A DNA stretch of 64,000 nt from Larkinella terrae (GCF_009668025.1 NZ_WJXZ01000004.1:1-64000), one strand, 5' to 3'; shown: positions 19,601-27,117, counted from the first letter of the stretch. Numbers and translations are program-made. Notes: a model not told the origin generated them from the letters alone.

Positions 19601-20035
19601 ATTGGCCCGCAACGACCGTTTGTTGATCACTTTTTCCGACAGAGCCTCTGGATAGGTCACCACCAAAACCGGTTCCTGCGAATCGAGATTGAGTTTATTC
19701 AGGACTTCGGCCCGCATCAATACGTTTGCATTTTCAATCTCTTCGTATTGATACGGTTTTTTGTATGACATCGGGAAAAACAGCACCTCTTTCTCCAGCA
19801 GATTCTGCAAATCATTGTAGAAATAAGAAGCTTCTTCCCGGTCGCTTAAAACGAACAAAAATGTGGAGGGATTCATGCGGTAAACAGACGCAGCCAGCAC
19901 GGCATCCAGGCTCCCGATAATGCCTTTTAGTTGAATTCGGGCTGGTTCGGTGGTAGATGGCTGACGGAATTGTTCACCAATAATTTTGATGAAACTATCT
20001 TCGGTATAAAGCGTAATTAAATCGGCTACTTTCAT
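16622..20035 (-). CDS. mfd: Transcription-repair coupling factor Mfd
   Basis: This 1137-residue DNA translocase frees RNA polymerase stalled at lesions and recruits UvrA. Parts in order are a UvrB-like N-terminal region, the RNA-polymerase-interacting CarD-like domain (GDYVTHVDYGIGRFAGLEKV, about 455-475), Walker A GDVGFGKTE (about 608-616), the DEEQ box (about 708), helicase motif QMRGRVGRSNK and the C-terminal TRCF domain. I start at MKVADLITLY (20035); the open frame extends 19 codons further without family likeness. Unusual is an in-frame palindromic insert at about residues 326-350 (bases 18987-19060) between the N-terminal region and the CarD-like domain. Confidence 0.96.
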   Translation of the reverse strand: MKVADLITLYTEDSFIKIIGEQFRQPSTTEPARIQLKGIIGSLDAVLAASVYRMNPSTFLFVLSDREEASYFYNDLQNLLEKEVLFFPMSYKKPYQYEEIENANVLMRAEVLNKLNLDSQEPVLVVTYPEALSEKVINKRSLRANTLSVKTGDKLDANFINELLNSYDFEKTDFVYEAGQFSIRGGIIDVFSFASEFPYRIELFGDEIESIRLFNPESQLSTDPVDQISIIPNIENKLIHETREPFLEFLPNTATIWFKDVELTLEIIDKNFEKAEQSLASLIGGKGGIQVVSDPNVLFETRRGLLNQIKTFRTVEFGRRFYFKSKGQRAEGRELADEQDGLPSAQRPLLYSSKAQPSFNKDFKRLVDNLADNQSRGYTNIIAAESYKQQERLKTIFEELDPFLKFQSLGISLKEGFIDEQTKVVCYTDHQIFDRYYKYRVRDKFSKSKALTLRELKTLQAGDYVTHVDYGIGRFAGLEKVDVGGREQEAIRLIYRDNDILLVSIHSLHKIAKYTGKEGTPPVMSKLGSQEWELKKSRVKKQVKDIAKELISLYAKRRQAPGFAFSPDSFLQAELESSFIYEDTPDQAKATSDVKADMEQSHPMDRLVCGDVGFGKTEVAIRAAFKAVTDNKQVAVLVPTTILAMQHHNTFKERLANFPVKIEYINRFRTAAQIKETLKRVASGETGILIGTHRIVNKDIKFKDLGLLIVDEEQKFGVKTKDRLKEMRVDVDVLTLTATPIPRTLHFSLMGARDLSVIATPPANRQPVTTEVHTFSETVIRDAVSYEVRRGGQVFFVHNRVSDIESIANLIMRLVPDARVSVAHGQMEGDRLERVMTRFIEGESDVLVSTNIIESGLDIPNANTIIINQAHMFGLSDLHQMRGRVGRSNKKAFCYLMTPPVSVITSDARKRLQTLEDFSELGEGFKIAMRDLDIRGAGNLLGAEQSGFVNDLGFEMYHKILDEAVQELKETEFKNLFMPNEDSLKTLLPDTLIETDLQVLIPEKYVANISERLSLYNQLDNIQNQKELTSFQHSIIDRFGPMPEEVENLIKLVTVRWKAERLQLEKLTLKNNIMKGTFVSSGNDVFFNSGQFGKVIDYVKKNSATCSLKDLKGKLIFTQRDVNTVDQMDDVLSQMVE
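18987..19060. repeat. Palindromic repeat inserted in frame in mfd
   Basis: An imperfect inverted repeat built on GGGCAGAG words (left arm 18987-19010, right arm 19036-19060) lies inside the mfd reading frame. It encodes about 25 residues (KGQRAEGRE ... PSAQRPLL) that look like no Mfd domain. The frame stays open, so the protein would carry a hydrophilic loop here. A related GGGCAGAGGGC word occurs in the palindrome at 21581-21673. Confidence 0.75.
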
Positions 20036-20123
20036 AGAAAATATAAAATACCAAAAGCCGCAGGGACGAAAATCTCCATGCGGCAAAAGCATCCAATTAA
20101 CCGTGGATAGGCGGTTTTTGTTG

Positions 20124-20131
20124 CAAAATTA
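20124..20131 (-). promoter_or_regulatory. mfd promoter -7 element
   Basis: The minus strand has TAATTTTG overlapping the stop codon of the barstar-like gene, 89 bp before the mfd start. A hairpin GCCGCA/TGCGGC (20057-20084) lies between the box and mfd and could act as a weak terminator or leader structure. Confidence 0.5.
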
Positions 20132-20566
20132 AACGGCGCGATCGTACGCAAAATCCTCTTTCTCGAAGAGAGCAACCAACGAATCACTGGGTTGAAACAG
20201 AATCACCAGCTGCCGGGACGCAACGCCCTCTTCCTCCTCATCGACCCACTTCCAGTCTTCGGCAGCCGCGTCCAGAATATTTAAAACGTCAACTTTCTTG
20301 GCGTCACTTTTCTCCTGCGACAAAAAAGCGTCCGTATCCGTAATGTAAACCGCAATTTTATCCTCCTCCAGCCAATCCAGATCGTTCAGGGCGTCGTCGA
20401 GCGATTCCAGGCCGAATTCAAACTCGTCGGGAAACCGGAGTTCGCGGGCAATCTGCTCGTAAAACTGCTTCAGAGTTTTGGCCTGCTGACCGTCGATCCG
20501 GGCCAGCCGAAAATCAGCGTACGGTTTCAGGTCTGAATCCGAGGAAACGAATCGAAAATTGGCCAT
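20129..20566 (-). CDS. Barstar-like (barnase inhibitor family) protein
   Basis: The product has 145 residues. The segment ARIDGQQAKTLKQFYEQIARELRFPDEFEFGLESLDDALNDLDWL follows the barstar pattern (a DG turn, an amphipathic helix, then FPxxFGxNxDALxDxLxDLxWL) with the usual acidic patch that blocks the active site of barnase-type RNases. It is very acidic overall (DEEEEG near 113). No secreted ribonuclease gene lies nearby, so it may be an orphan inhibitor or a regulator of another partner. It is the last gene of a leftward group with the isomerase-like gene 32 bp upstream. Confidence 0.7.
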   Translation of the reverse strand: MANFRFVSSDSDLKPYADFRLARIDGQQAKTLKQFYEQIARELRFPDEFEFGLESLDDALNDLDWLEEDKIAVYITDTDAFLSQEKSDAKKVDVLNILDAAAEDWKWVDEEEEGVASRQLVILFQPSDSLVALFEKEDFAYDRAV

Positions 20567-20598
20567 GTAAAACGGGAAAAATAACCCGGCAAAAGTAG

Positions 20599-20895
20599 TT
20601 AATTCAACGAAAACAAGGGCATTCGTAACGAAACGATATTATTGAACATCAGTTCCGTAATGGTCGGGTCCATGAAGTTGATCAACGGAAACTCCGAAAT
20701 AATTTCCATCGCTTCAAATTCCGTCTGGGCCTTGACGACGCACCACAGCTTCTGGCGATCGAAGGATAAAGCATAAGTCAGCAGCTTGCCACTTTCCATC
20801 AGCTCATTGACTTTCAAACGCTGGTGCGGAATTTTTACCGTAAATTCCTCGGTCATTTCGGCCGGGAGATTGATTTCTACCATAAACTGACTCAT
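20599..20895 (-). CDS. Muconolactone isomerase-like dimeric alpha/beta-barrel protein
   Basis: This 98-residue protein resembles the muconolactone delta-isomerase family: the opening FMVEINLPAEMTEEF, a central ALSFDRQKLWCVVKAQTEFEAMEIISEFPLINFMD and a final beta strand. The ferredoxin-like fold forms dimers or decamers. True muconolactone isomerases act in catechol catabolism. Here the neighbours are a ring-cleaving dioxygenase and an esterase, so a role in handling quinone or aromatic breakdown products is plausible but unproven. It lies 14 bp downstream of the esterase gene. Confidence 0.65.
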   Translation of the reverse strand: MSQFMVEINLPAEMTEEFTVKIPHQRLKVNELMESGKLLTYALSFDRQKLWCVVKAQTEFEAMEIISEFPLINFMDPTITELMFNNIVSLRMPLFSLN

Positions 20896-20909
20896 CGGAC
20901 GTGGTAGGT

Positions 20910-21575
20910 TTAAGTGTACAACTCACGAATGGGCGCGCCGGAGGTCGGCGAACCGGCAATTAACTGGTTAACAATCTTTAACTCATCTTCGTTGACCGAA
21001 TGCGGAAAATTTGGATATAATTTCATTTTCACTTCCGCACCCATTGCCCGGAACACCCCTTCCGACTCGATCACCCGGTCTTTCGGAATGTGTGGATCGA
21101 TATCACTGCACCCCAGAAAAACCGGAGTTTCGTCCAGTTCGCCTTCATACAGCCGGGGTGTACCCGGCGGGCCGATCAAACCGCCACTCAGCCCGAAAAC
21201 ACCGCCGTAGGGCATCGCATGACGAGCAACAAATTCCAGCGCCAGACAGGCCCCCTGCGAAAAACCGAGCCAGAAAATCTGGGGCGTTTTGAAGTTGTAA
21301 TCCGATTGCAGCCGGGCGCGCAGGCTGGTCAATACCTGTAAGGCCGACGACAAATACGGTTCGTTCTGCTCCAGCGGGCTCAGGAACGAATACGGATACC
21401 AGGTGCCCTGGCTGGCCTGCGGGGCAACGAAAGCAAAGTCTTTGTCGGTAATGTACTCGGACAGCGACAGAATATCCCGGGCGGAAGCCCCCCGACCGTG
21501 CACCATGACCATGACTTTGGACGCTTTTTCCAGTGGTTGTCCGGCCGTAAGAAAGTTGTTGGGATCGTGTATCAT
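20910..21575 (-). CDS. Alpha/beta-hydrolase, phospholipase/carboxylesterase family (MhqD-like)
   Basis: The protein has 221 residues with an alpha/beta-hydrolase fold. The oxyanion region is VMVHGRGASARD, the nucleophile is in GFSQGACLALEF, the acid is probably in LGCSDIDPHIP and the histidine in PNFPHSVNEDE near the C-terminus. It has the size and motifs of MhqD, an esterase of the Bacillus subtilis MhqR regulon that is induced by quinones. The next gene upstream encodes an MhqO-like dioxygenase, which supports that reading. The two are separated by the palindrome at 21581-21673. Confidence 0.8.
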   Translation of the reverse strand: MIHDPNNFLTAGQPLEKASKVMVMVHGRGASARDILSLSEYITDKDFAFVAPQASQGTWYPYSFLSPLEQNEPYLSSALQVLTSLRARLQSDYNFKTPQIFWLGFSQGACLALEFVARHAMPYGGVFGLSGGLIGPPGTPRLYEGELDETPVFLGCSDIDPHIPKDRVIESEGVFRAMGAEVKMKLYPNFPHSVNEDELKIVNQLIAGSPTSGAPIRELYT

Positions 21576-21580
21576 CGTTT

Positions 21581-21673
21581 AGGGGGCAGAGGGCCTGGGG
21601 CGAAGGGCATAGGGTGCTTTGCAAAAGTAGAATGCGTCAGCCACCCCATGCCCCAACCCCTATGCCCCCTGCT
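21581..21673. repeat. Long GC-rich palindromic repeat
   Basis: Arms 21581-21615 and 21641-21673 are imperfect reverse complements made of repeated GGGCAnAGGG and GGGGCnTnGGG words. It fills nearly the whole gap between the dioxygenase stop and the esterase start, so in RNA it would form a hairpin inside an apparent operon. Confidence 0.75.
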
Positions 21674-21675
21674 AT

Positions 21676-22617
21676 TTATTTCACTTCAATTTTCGGTAAA
21701 GCCGCTTCGATTTTCGCGCGACGAGGTTCGTACCACTCGGGCAATTTAAGCGTTTTCCCCAATTCAGCAACCGGTTCATCGACCGCAAACCCCGGAGGAT
21801 TGGTGGCCACTTCGAACAAAATACCGCCCGGTTCGCGGAAATAAATGCTGTGGAAATAGTTCCGATCCTGAACGGGAGTAACCTGATAACCGGCTTCCAG
21901 CAGTTGCTGTTGCAACACGATCTGCGATTCATCGCTGTCGGTCGAGAAGGCAACGTGGTGCACCGAACCATTGCCCTGGTGCGCCCGAACGTCGTTGGGC
22001 GAATGTTTCACGTCCACGTAATTGCCCGAGCCGCCTATGCCCGCCTGAAACCGGAACAAACCGGCCTCTTCAGATACCAACGTGTGACCAAGCGATTCGG
22101 TTAATAATTTTACCGTATCGTCGACTTTAAATTCGTTTAAGGTAACGGTATGAAAGCCCCTGATCGCGTGTTCGACGGGAATAAAACCGTTCGACCAGCC
22201 GGGCCGTTGGTCGTTATCGTGAGCCACCAGCTCGATGCCCATGCCGTCGAAATCTTCAAACCGCAAATAGGTTTCATTAAATCGTTGGTACGGCCCCGAA
22301 AAAGGAATGTTGAATTCGTGCAGCCGGTTGGTCCAGAAATTCAAAGAAGCTGTTGGAACGGAAAAAGCCGTGTAGGTCAGTTGTCCCCCACCCTTCCGGC
22401 CCCGTGGAATGCCTTTGCCGTACGGAAAGAACGTCAGAATACTGCCCGGCGACCCGGTCTCGTCCCCGTAATACAGGTGATAAACATCCGGCGCATCGAA
22501 ATTGATGGTTTTTTTGACCAATCGTAATCCCAGAATGTGCGTATAAAAATCGACATTGCTTTGGGCATCACCGGCCAGAGCCGTAACGTGGTGTAATCCA
22601 TTGACGAGCGTTTCCAT
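21676..22617 (-). CDS. Ring-cleaving dioxygenase, glyoxalase fold (MhqO-like)
   Basis: This 313-residue protein contains two vicinal-oxygen-chelate halves. The first opens with LHHVTALAGDAQSNVDFYTHILGLRLVKK. The second contains GSVHHVAFSTDSDE and ends with YFREPGGILFEVAT. The likely metal ligands are the His in HHVTAL, the His in VHHVAF and the Glu in LFEVAT. The family includes MhqO, MhqA and MhqE, which are thought to open hydroquinone rings and protect cells against quinones and diamide. It heads a leftward operon and is preceded by a palindromic operator-like region at 22661-22696. Confidence 0.85.
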   Translation of the reverse strand: METLVNGLHHVTALAGDAQSNVDFYTHILGLRLVKKTINFDAPDVYHLYYGDETGSPGSILTFFPYGKGIPRGRKGGGQLTYTAFSVPTASLNFWTNRLHEFNIPFSGPYQRFNETYLRFEDFDGMGIELVAHDNDQRPGWSNGFIPVEHAIRGFHTVTLNEFKVDDTVKLLTESLGHTLVSEEAGLFRFQAGIGGSGNYVDVKHSPNDVRAHQGNGSVHHVAFSTDSDESQIVLQQQLLEAGYQVTPVQDRNYFHSIYFREPGGILFEVATNPPGFAVDEPVAELGKTLKLPEWYEPRRAKIEAALPKIEVK

Positions 22618-22660
22618 AGATAAAGTCAGTTTATGAGAGCAATAATAGTCAAATTTGTTT

Positions 22661-22696
22661 TAAATGTATCGACATTTAATGTATATACATTTAAAT
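22661..22696. promoter_or_regulatory. Palindromic operator-like region upstream of the dioxygenase operon
   Basis: Two adjacent dyads lie 44-79 bp upstream of the dioxygenase start: AAATGTATCGACATTT and AATGTATATACATT, embedded in TTTAA flanks. Dyads of this size are typical binding sites of MarR/DUF24-type repressors, which control the homologous operons in Bacillus. No regulator gene is adjacent, so the binding protein is unknown. Confidence 0.5.
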
Positions 22697-22769
22697 TAAA
22701 AAGAAAGTTCATATGGTTCAAATATTCTTGTCAGATCGCCATTTCGTTAGCATGACAACAAAAAAGCAT

Positions 22770-22777
22770 TACTTTTG
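22770..22777 (+). promoter_or_regulatory. Promoter -7 element for the riboswitch-TonB receptor transcript
   Basis: TACTTTTG is an exact TAnnTTTG match, 16-20 nt before the TPP aptamer. Transcription would begin near 22784, just upstream of the aptamer, as expected. Confidence 0.65.
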
Positions 22778-22792
22778 CACCGCTAATCTTAC

Positions 22793-22872
22793 TAAGGGGT
22801 GCCTCAATATAACGGGCTGAGATTATACCCATTGAACCTGCACCGGGTAATGCCGGCGAAGGGACGTAACGG
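22793..22872 (+). promoter_or_regulatory. TPP (thiamine pyrophosphate) riboswitch
   Basis: The conserved THI-box elements are all present in order: AGGGGTGCC at about 22795-22803, GGCTGAGATTATACCC at 22815-22830, TTGAACCTG at 22832-22840, then GGGTAATGCCGGCGAAGGGA at 22844-22863. About 100 nt separate the aptamer from the start codon of the TonB receptor. Binding of TPP would switch the gene off. The mechanism (termination or translation) is not obvious: I see no strong terminator after the aptamer, so masking of the translation start is more likely. Confidence 0.95.
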
Positions 22873-22974
22873 AAGGATTCAGAGCGTAAGGTTCTGATTT
22901 TGTAAAACTTACTAAAACATTTTAACCACAACAGATAGGTCGGCCCCTTGCCTATTGTAAACTTTTCATGTCCT

Positions 22975-25356
22975 ATGAAAAAAGTTACAGCCTATCTTGT
23001 TGGCACGACCGCACTCGTTTTGCTGACGTGCCTGCCCTCCTGGGCCCAACTTTCACTTTCCGGAACCGTCAGTGACGCCGACGGCGGAACCCTGCCCGGA
23101 GCCGCCATTGCCGTGGAAGGAACGTACAAAGGCACCTTTTCCGACGCCAACGGCGCATTTCGGCTGACCAACTTAAAAGCGGGTTCGGTGCAAGTACGGG
23201 TTTCGCTGCTGGGTTTCGAGCCGGTTTTGCAATCCGTGGAACTCCGCCAGGACGCTCAGATTGCGGTTTCTTTAACCAAAACCGCCGTTGCGATCGATGA
23301 GGTCGTCGTCAGTGCGACGCGGGCCAATCAGAAGTCGGCGATTGCCTACACCAACGTTTCGGTGAAGGAATTGAACAAGCAGAATCTGGGGCAGGATATT
23401 CCGCTACTGCTCAATTTTACGCCTTCGCTGGTCACGACTTCCGACGCGGGTGCGGGCGTGGGCTACACCGGTTTTCGGATTCGGGGCTCGGATGCGACGC
23501 GGATCAATGTGACGGTCAACGGCATACCGTACAATGACGCCGAATCGCAGGGTACGTTCTGGGTCAACATGCCGGATCTGGCGTCGTCGGTGAGCAGCAT
23601 CCAGATTCAGCGGGGCGTCGGTACCTCCACCAACGGCGCGGGAGCTTTTGGGGCATCGGTCAACGTGCAGACCAACAGTTTCGAGAAAAATCCCTACGGC
23701 GAGGTGGACGTTTCCGGCGGTTCGTTCAATACGCTGAAAACCACCGTGAAAGCCGGTTCTGGTTTGCTCAATAATCATTTTGTGGTCGATGCCCGGCTTT
23801 CCCGGATTACCTCCGACGGCTATATCGATCGGGCTTCTTCGAACCTGAAGTCGTTTTACGTTTCCAGCGGCTGGTACGGCAGGAAAAGCTTCGTGCGGCT
23901 GAATGTCTTTTCAGGTATGGAGAAAACGTACCAGGCCTGGAATGGCGTACCGGAAAACCTGCTGAAAACCAATCGGACGTATAATTCCTATACCTACGAC
24001 AACGAGGTGGATAATTACCAGCAGGATCATTATCAGTTGATTAGTTCGCATGAGTTGAGTAAAAACTGGCGGCTGAATGCCTCGTTGCATTACACCCAGG
24101 GGCGGGGTTATTACGAACAATACCGGGCTGACAACAAACTGTCCGATTACGGTTTGCCGTCCATCGTCATCCGGGACTCGACTATCAGCAAAACCGATCT
24201 GATTCGTCGGCAGTGGCTGGATAACGACTTTTACGGGGCGGTTTTTTCGCTGGATTACAACAGTTTCGGAAAACTGACGGCTAACATCGGCGGGGGCTGG
24301 AACAAATACACCGGTAAACATTACGGCGAAGTGATCTGGGCGCGGTTTGCCAGTACGAGCAACATCCGGCAGCGGTATTACGACAACGACGCGACTAAAA
24401 CGGATTTTAACCTCTACGGAAAAGTGTACTACCAGTTTACGTCTAAATTCAACGCCTACGTCGATTTGCAGGTTCGGACGGTCGGGTATTCATTTCTGGG
24501 TTTCAATCAACAGGGTCAGAATGTCCAGCAGGATGCGGATTTGAGCTTTTTCAACCCCAAAGCGGGCGTTACCTACGCCCTGAACGACCGCAGCAGCGTG
24601 TATGCTTCGTACGGCGTGGGGCACCGCGAACCAAACCGCAATGACTACACTCAATCGACACCCGCCAGCCGCCCGAAAGCGGAAACCCTGAACGACTGGG
24701 AGGCCGGTTACAAACTGCAAACTCAACGGCTGGCGTTTTCGGCGAATCTGTTCTACATGAAATACAAAAACGAGCTGATTTTGACGGGGCAGATCAATGA
24801 CGTCGGTGCCCAAAATCGGGTAAACGTGCCAAAAAGTTACCGCGCGGGCATCGAACTGGAAGCCGGAACTGTGCTGGCAAAGCAACTCCGCTGGAATGTC
24901 AATGCGTCGTTTAGCCAGAACAAAGTCAAATCGTTTACGGAATACCTGGATAATTACGATACCGGAAAACAAACGATAAACCAATATACCAACACCGACA
25001 TTGCGTTTGCGCCCAACACCATCGTTGGGTCGCAGTTGCTCTATACACCGGCTAAAGGGCTGGAAATCGGGTTCTTATCGAAATACGTCGGGAAGCAATA
25101 CATGGACAATACGTCCAACGAAAACCGTAAACTGGATGCGTATTTTGTGAACGACCTGCGGTTTATCTACACGCTGAAGCCGAAAGGCATGAATGAAATT
25201 ACCTTTTCGCTTCTGCTGAACAACGTTTTTGCCGAACTCTACGAATCGAACGGTTACACGTTCAGCTACCTTTCGGAAGGTAAAACCGTTACGGAAAATT
25301 ACTACTACCCGCAGGCTGGCCGGAATTTTCTGGCGGGGGTGCGAATTAAATTCTGA
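22975..25356 (+). CDS. TonB-dependent outer-membrane receptor, probably for thiamine or a precursor
   Basis: The 793-residue receptor has a signal peptide ending SWAQ. A carboxypeptidase-regulatory beta-sandwich follows (LSGTVSDADGGTLPGAAIAVEGTYKG), typical of Bacteroidota receptors, then a plug domain (ATRANQKSAIAYTNVSVKEL; TGFRIRGSDATRINVTVNGIPYND) and a 22-strand barrel ending in the aromatic terminus AGVRIKF. I start at ATG 22975 (MKKVTAYLVG); an open TTG frame 27 nt upstream is less likely. The TPP riboswitch upstream ties it to thiamine status; a TPP-controlled receptor of this kind is known in Bacteroides. No SusD partner or inner-membrane thiamine transporter is adjacent. A long palindrome follows the stop. 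Confidence 0.93.
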   Translation: MKKVTAYLVGTTALVLLTCLPSWAQLSLSGTVSDADGGTLPGAAIAVEGTYKGTFSDANGAFRLTNLKAGSVQVRVSLLGFEPVLQSVELRQDAQIAVSLTKTAVAIDEVVVSATRANQKSAIAYTNVSVKELNKQNLGQDIPLLLNFTPSLVTTSDAGAGVGYTGFRIRGSDATRINVTVNGIPYNDAESQGTFWVNMPDLASSVSSIQIQRGVGTSTNGAGAFGASVNVQTNSFEKNPYGEVDVSGGSFNTLKTTVKAGSGLLNNHFVVDARLSRITSDGYIDRASSNLKSFYVSSGWYGRKSFVRLNVFSGMEKTYQAWNGVPENLLKTNRTYNSYTYDNEVDNYQQDHYQLISSHELSKNWRLNASLHYTQGRGYYEQYRADNKLSDYGLPSIVIRDSTISKTDLIRRQWLDNDFYGAVFSLDYNSFGKLTANIGGGWNKYTGKHYGEVIWARFASTSNIRQRYYDNDATKTDFNLYGKVYYQFTSKFNAYVDLQVRTVGYSFLGFNQQGQNVQQDADLSFFNPKAGVTYALNDRSSVYASYGVGHREPNRNDYTQSTPASRPKAETLNDWEAGYKLQTQRLAFSANLFYMKYKNELILTGQINDVGAQNRVNVPKSYRAGIELEAGTVLAKQLRWNVNASFSQNKVKSFTEYLDNYDTGKQTINQYTNTDIAFAPNTIVGSQLLYTPAKGLEIGFLSKYVGKQYMDNTSNENRKLDAYFVNDLRFIYTLKPKGMNEITFSLLLNNVFAELYESNGYTFSYLSEGKTVTENYYYPQAGRNFLAGVRIKF

Positions 25357-25357
25357 A

Positions 25358-25459
25358 CCGTCCAGAACTGGGATTACCCGGATTTAAGGATTAAGAGGAT
25401 TTTATTGCGTAGCCATTCTAGTTAATCCTTAAATCCGGGTAATCCCAGTTCAGGACGGG
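25358..25459. repeat. Long near-perfect palindrome between convergent genes
   Basis: The left arm (25358-25394) and right arm (25422-25459) match at 36 of 37 positions with a 27-nt loop. The arm is built on GGATT words recurring every 9-10 bases (GGGATTACCCGGATTTAAGGATTAA). It separates the convergent TonB receptor and DUF2283 genes and could terminate both. The same words occur in the palindrome at 37918-38060. Confidence 0.9.
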
Positions 25460-25464
25460 TAATT

Positions 25465-25659
25465 TTATGCCATTTCTATCTCAAATTTAGTTGGATTGAC
25501 CTGAGTGTTGGATGCATTCAAAACTTCAATCCCGACCAAAGTTCCTGTTTCAGAGTAATCCAGAATAACGCCCGGTTTTTCTTCATCGCTTTCTGCCACA
25601 GATTCATCGCTGAGACGGATATAAAGTATATCGGTTTCTTTGTCGTATTTTACTTTCAT
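25465..25659 (-). CDS. DUF2283 domain protein
   Basis: This 64-residue protein begins MKVKYDKETDILYIRLSD and contains GVILDYSETGTLVGIEVLNAS, the hallmark of DUF2283. Its start overlaps the stop of the DUF4258 gene by 4 bp (ATGA-type coupling). DUF2283 and DUF4258 genes are often found as pairs; the arrangement resembles a type II toxin-antitoxin module with DUF2283 in the antitoxin position. No toxicity is demonstrated from sequence, so the function stays open. Confidence 0.85.
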   Translation of the reverse strand: MKVKYDKETDILYIRLSDESVAESDEEKPGVILDYSETGTLVGIEVLNASNTQVNPTKFEIEMA

Positions 25660-25919
25660 GTGTATTTGCTCAATTTAGAGGTTCGATATACCGTTTTAAC
25701 CAAATTCGGGGTCTTTTCGGAATTAACAAAAATTCTGATAAGATAAGTTTTATCAGCTTGAATGACAATTGCTTGATAAATAACTTGCCCTATGCCGTCG
25801 GGAATTATCTTATCAGGATTATTCAAAACCTCGTGAACAACTTTTACCGAAATGCCGCGCAAAGTCATCTGTTCAATGGCATGGCGGGATAACTCAAATT
25901 CCATAGTATTATCATCCAA
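25656..25919 (-). CDS. DUF4258 domain protein (possible toxin of a DUF2283 pair)
   Basis: The product has 87 residues: SRHAIEQMTLRGISVKVVHEVLNNPDKIIPD, a middle YQAIVIQADKTYLIRIFVN and the C-terminal NLVKTVYRTSKLSKY. That is the DUF4258 pattern (a helix with HAxxRMxxRGI, then a small beta sheet), distantly like RelE-type folds. The start could be MDDNT (25919, overlapping the cystathionine synthase stop by 8 bp) or MEFELS (25904, a 7-bp gap). It is translationally coupled to the DUF2283 gene and may read through from the upstream metabolic gene. Confidence 0.8.
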   Translation of the reverse strand: MDDNTMEFELSRHAIEQMTLRGISVKVVHEVLNNPDKIIPDGIGQVIYQAIVIQADKTYLIRIFVNSEKTPNLVKTVYRTSKLSKYT

Positions 25920-27051
25920 TCGCCCGCTCCAGATCCTTGATCAGATCATCAACATCTTCAATCCCAACGCTTAAGCGAATCAGCGTATCTTTCAAACCGT
26001 TCTTTTCGCGTTCTTCCTTCGGGATGCTGGCGTGGGTCATTGAAGCCGGGTGCGTGCAGAGCGACTCCACCCCACCCAGCGATTCGCCGAGCGAAAACAC
26101 CTGAAAACTCTCCATTACCCGAACGGCTTCCGGCAGCGAATCGCCGTGGAGTTCGAACGATACCATGCCGCCAAAACCGCGCATTTGTCGTTTCGCCAGC
26201 TCGTGCTGCGGGTGGTTTTCCAGGCCCGGATAATTTACCTTACTGACCTTAGGGTGCTGGCTCAGGTACTGGGCGATTTTCAGGGCGTTTTCGCAATGCC
26301 GCTGCATCCGAATATGAAGCGTTTTGATCCCGCGTAATACTAGAAAACAATCCTGCGGCCCCGGCACCGCCCCGCACGCATTCTGAATAAATTCGAGCCG
26401 TTTGGTCAGCTCGTCGTCGTTCAGAATGAGGGCGCCCATTACCGTATCGGAATGACCGCCGAGGTATTTCGTCGCCGAATGCAGCACGATATCGGCACCT
26501 AGATCCAGCGGGTTTTGCAGGTACGGCGACGCAAACGTATTGTCAACAACCAGCAACGTATTTTTAGCTTTCGTAATGGCCGCAATGCTTTGAATATCAA
26601 CGATCCGCAGCAACGGATTGGTGGGTGTTTCAATCCAGACCATCTTGGTCGCGGGCGTGATGGCGGTCTCCAGCGCCGACGGATTTTCGAGGCCGATAAA
26701 CTTGAATTTCAGGCCGTATTCCTGAAAAACCCGCACCATAATCCGGTACGTGCCGCCGTAGAGGTCGTTGCTGGCAATGATCTCGTCGCCGGGTTTGAAC
26801 AGCTTCAGGATGGCGTCGGTAGCGGCCAGACCGGATGCGTAGCAAATCCCGTGTTGGCCGTTTTCGAGCGCGGCCAGGTTGTTTTGCAACACCGTCCGGG
26901 TCGGGTTTTGCGTGCGGGCGTACTCGTAGCCCTTGTGCTTTCCGGGCGATTCCTGCACGTAGGTCGACGTCTGATAGATGGGCGTCATAATCGCGCCCGT
27001 CGTGGGGTCCGGTTCGATGCCGGCGTGGATGGCTTTCGTGGCGAATTTCAT
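25912..27051 (-). CDS. metB: Cystathionine gamma-synthase (trans-sulfuration PLP enzyme)
   Basis: The protein has 379 residues, the family length. The PLP lysine is Lys195 in [11 protein letters not shown]; the cofactor-phosphate loop is YASGLAA near 71-77 and the PLP-stacking Tyr lies in NDLYGGTYR near 98. It joins an activated homoserine to cysteine giving cystathionine, or performs the reverse gamma-elimination; sequence alone does not separate metB from cystathionine gamma-lyase, so the symbol is provisional. I start at [11 protein letters not shown] (27051); the frame is open 27 codons further upstream but that would overlap the divergent gene. Confidence 0.85.
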   Translation of the reverse strand: MKFATKAIHAGIEPDPTTGAIMTPIYQTSTYVQESPGKHKGYEYARTQNPTRTVLQNNLAALENGQHGICYASGLAATDAILKLFKPGDEIIASNDLYGGTYRIMVRVFQEYGLKFKFIGLENPSALETAITPATKMVWIETPTNPLLRIVDIQSIAAITKAKNTLLVVDNTFASPYLQNPLDLGADIVLHSATKYLGGHSDTVMGALILNDDELTKRLEFIQNACGAVPGPQDCFLVLRGIKTLHIRMQRHCENALKIAQYLSQHPKVSKVNYPGLENHPQHELAKRQMRGFGGMVSFELHGDSLPEAVRVMESFQVFSLGESLGGVESLCTHPASMTHASIPKEEREKNGLKDTLIRLSVGIEDVDDLIKDLERAIG

Positions 27052-27105
27052 ACCCGAAGGTAATGCGGTTTTACAAATGGTACCAGTCCAAATGAGGAAA
27101 TGGTG

Positions 27106-27113
27106 TAATTTTG
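27106..27113 (+). promoter_or_regulatory. Promoter -7 element directly before a start codon
   Basis: TAATTTTG fits TAnnTTTG exactly and ends 4 bp before the GTG start at 27118. With the usual 5-8 nt spacing, transcription would begin at or a base or two inside the start codon, implying a leaderless message. Confidence 0.5.
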
Positions 27114-27117
27114 GCGC

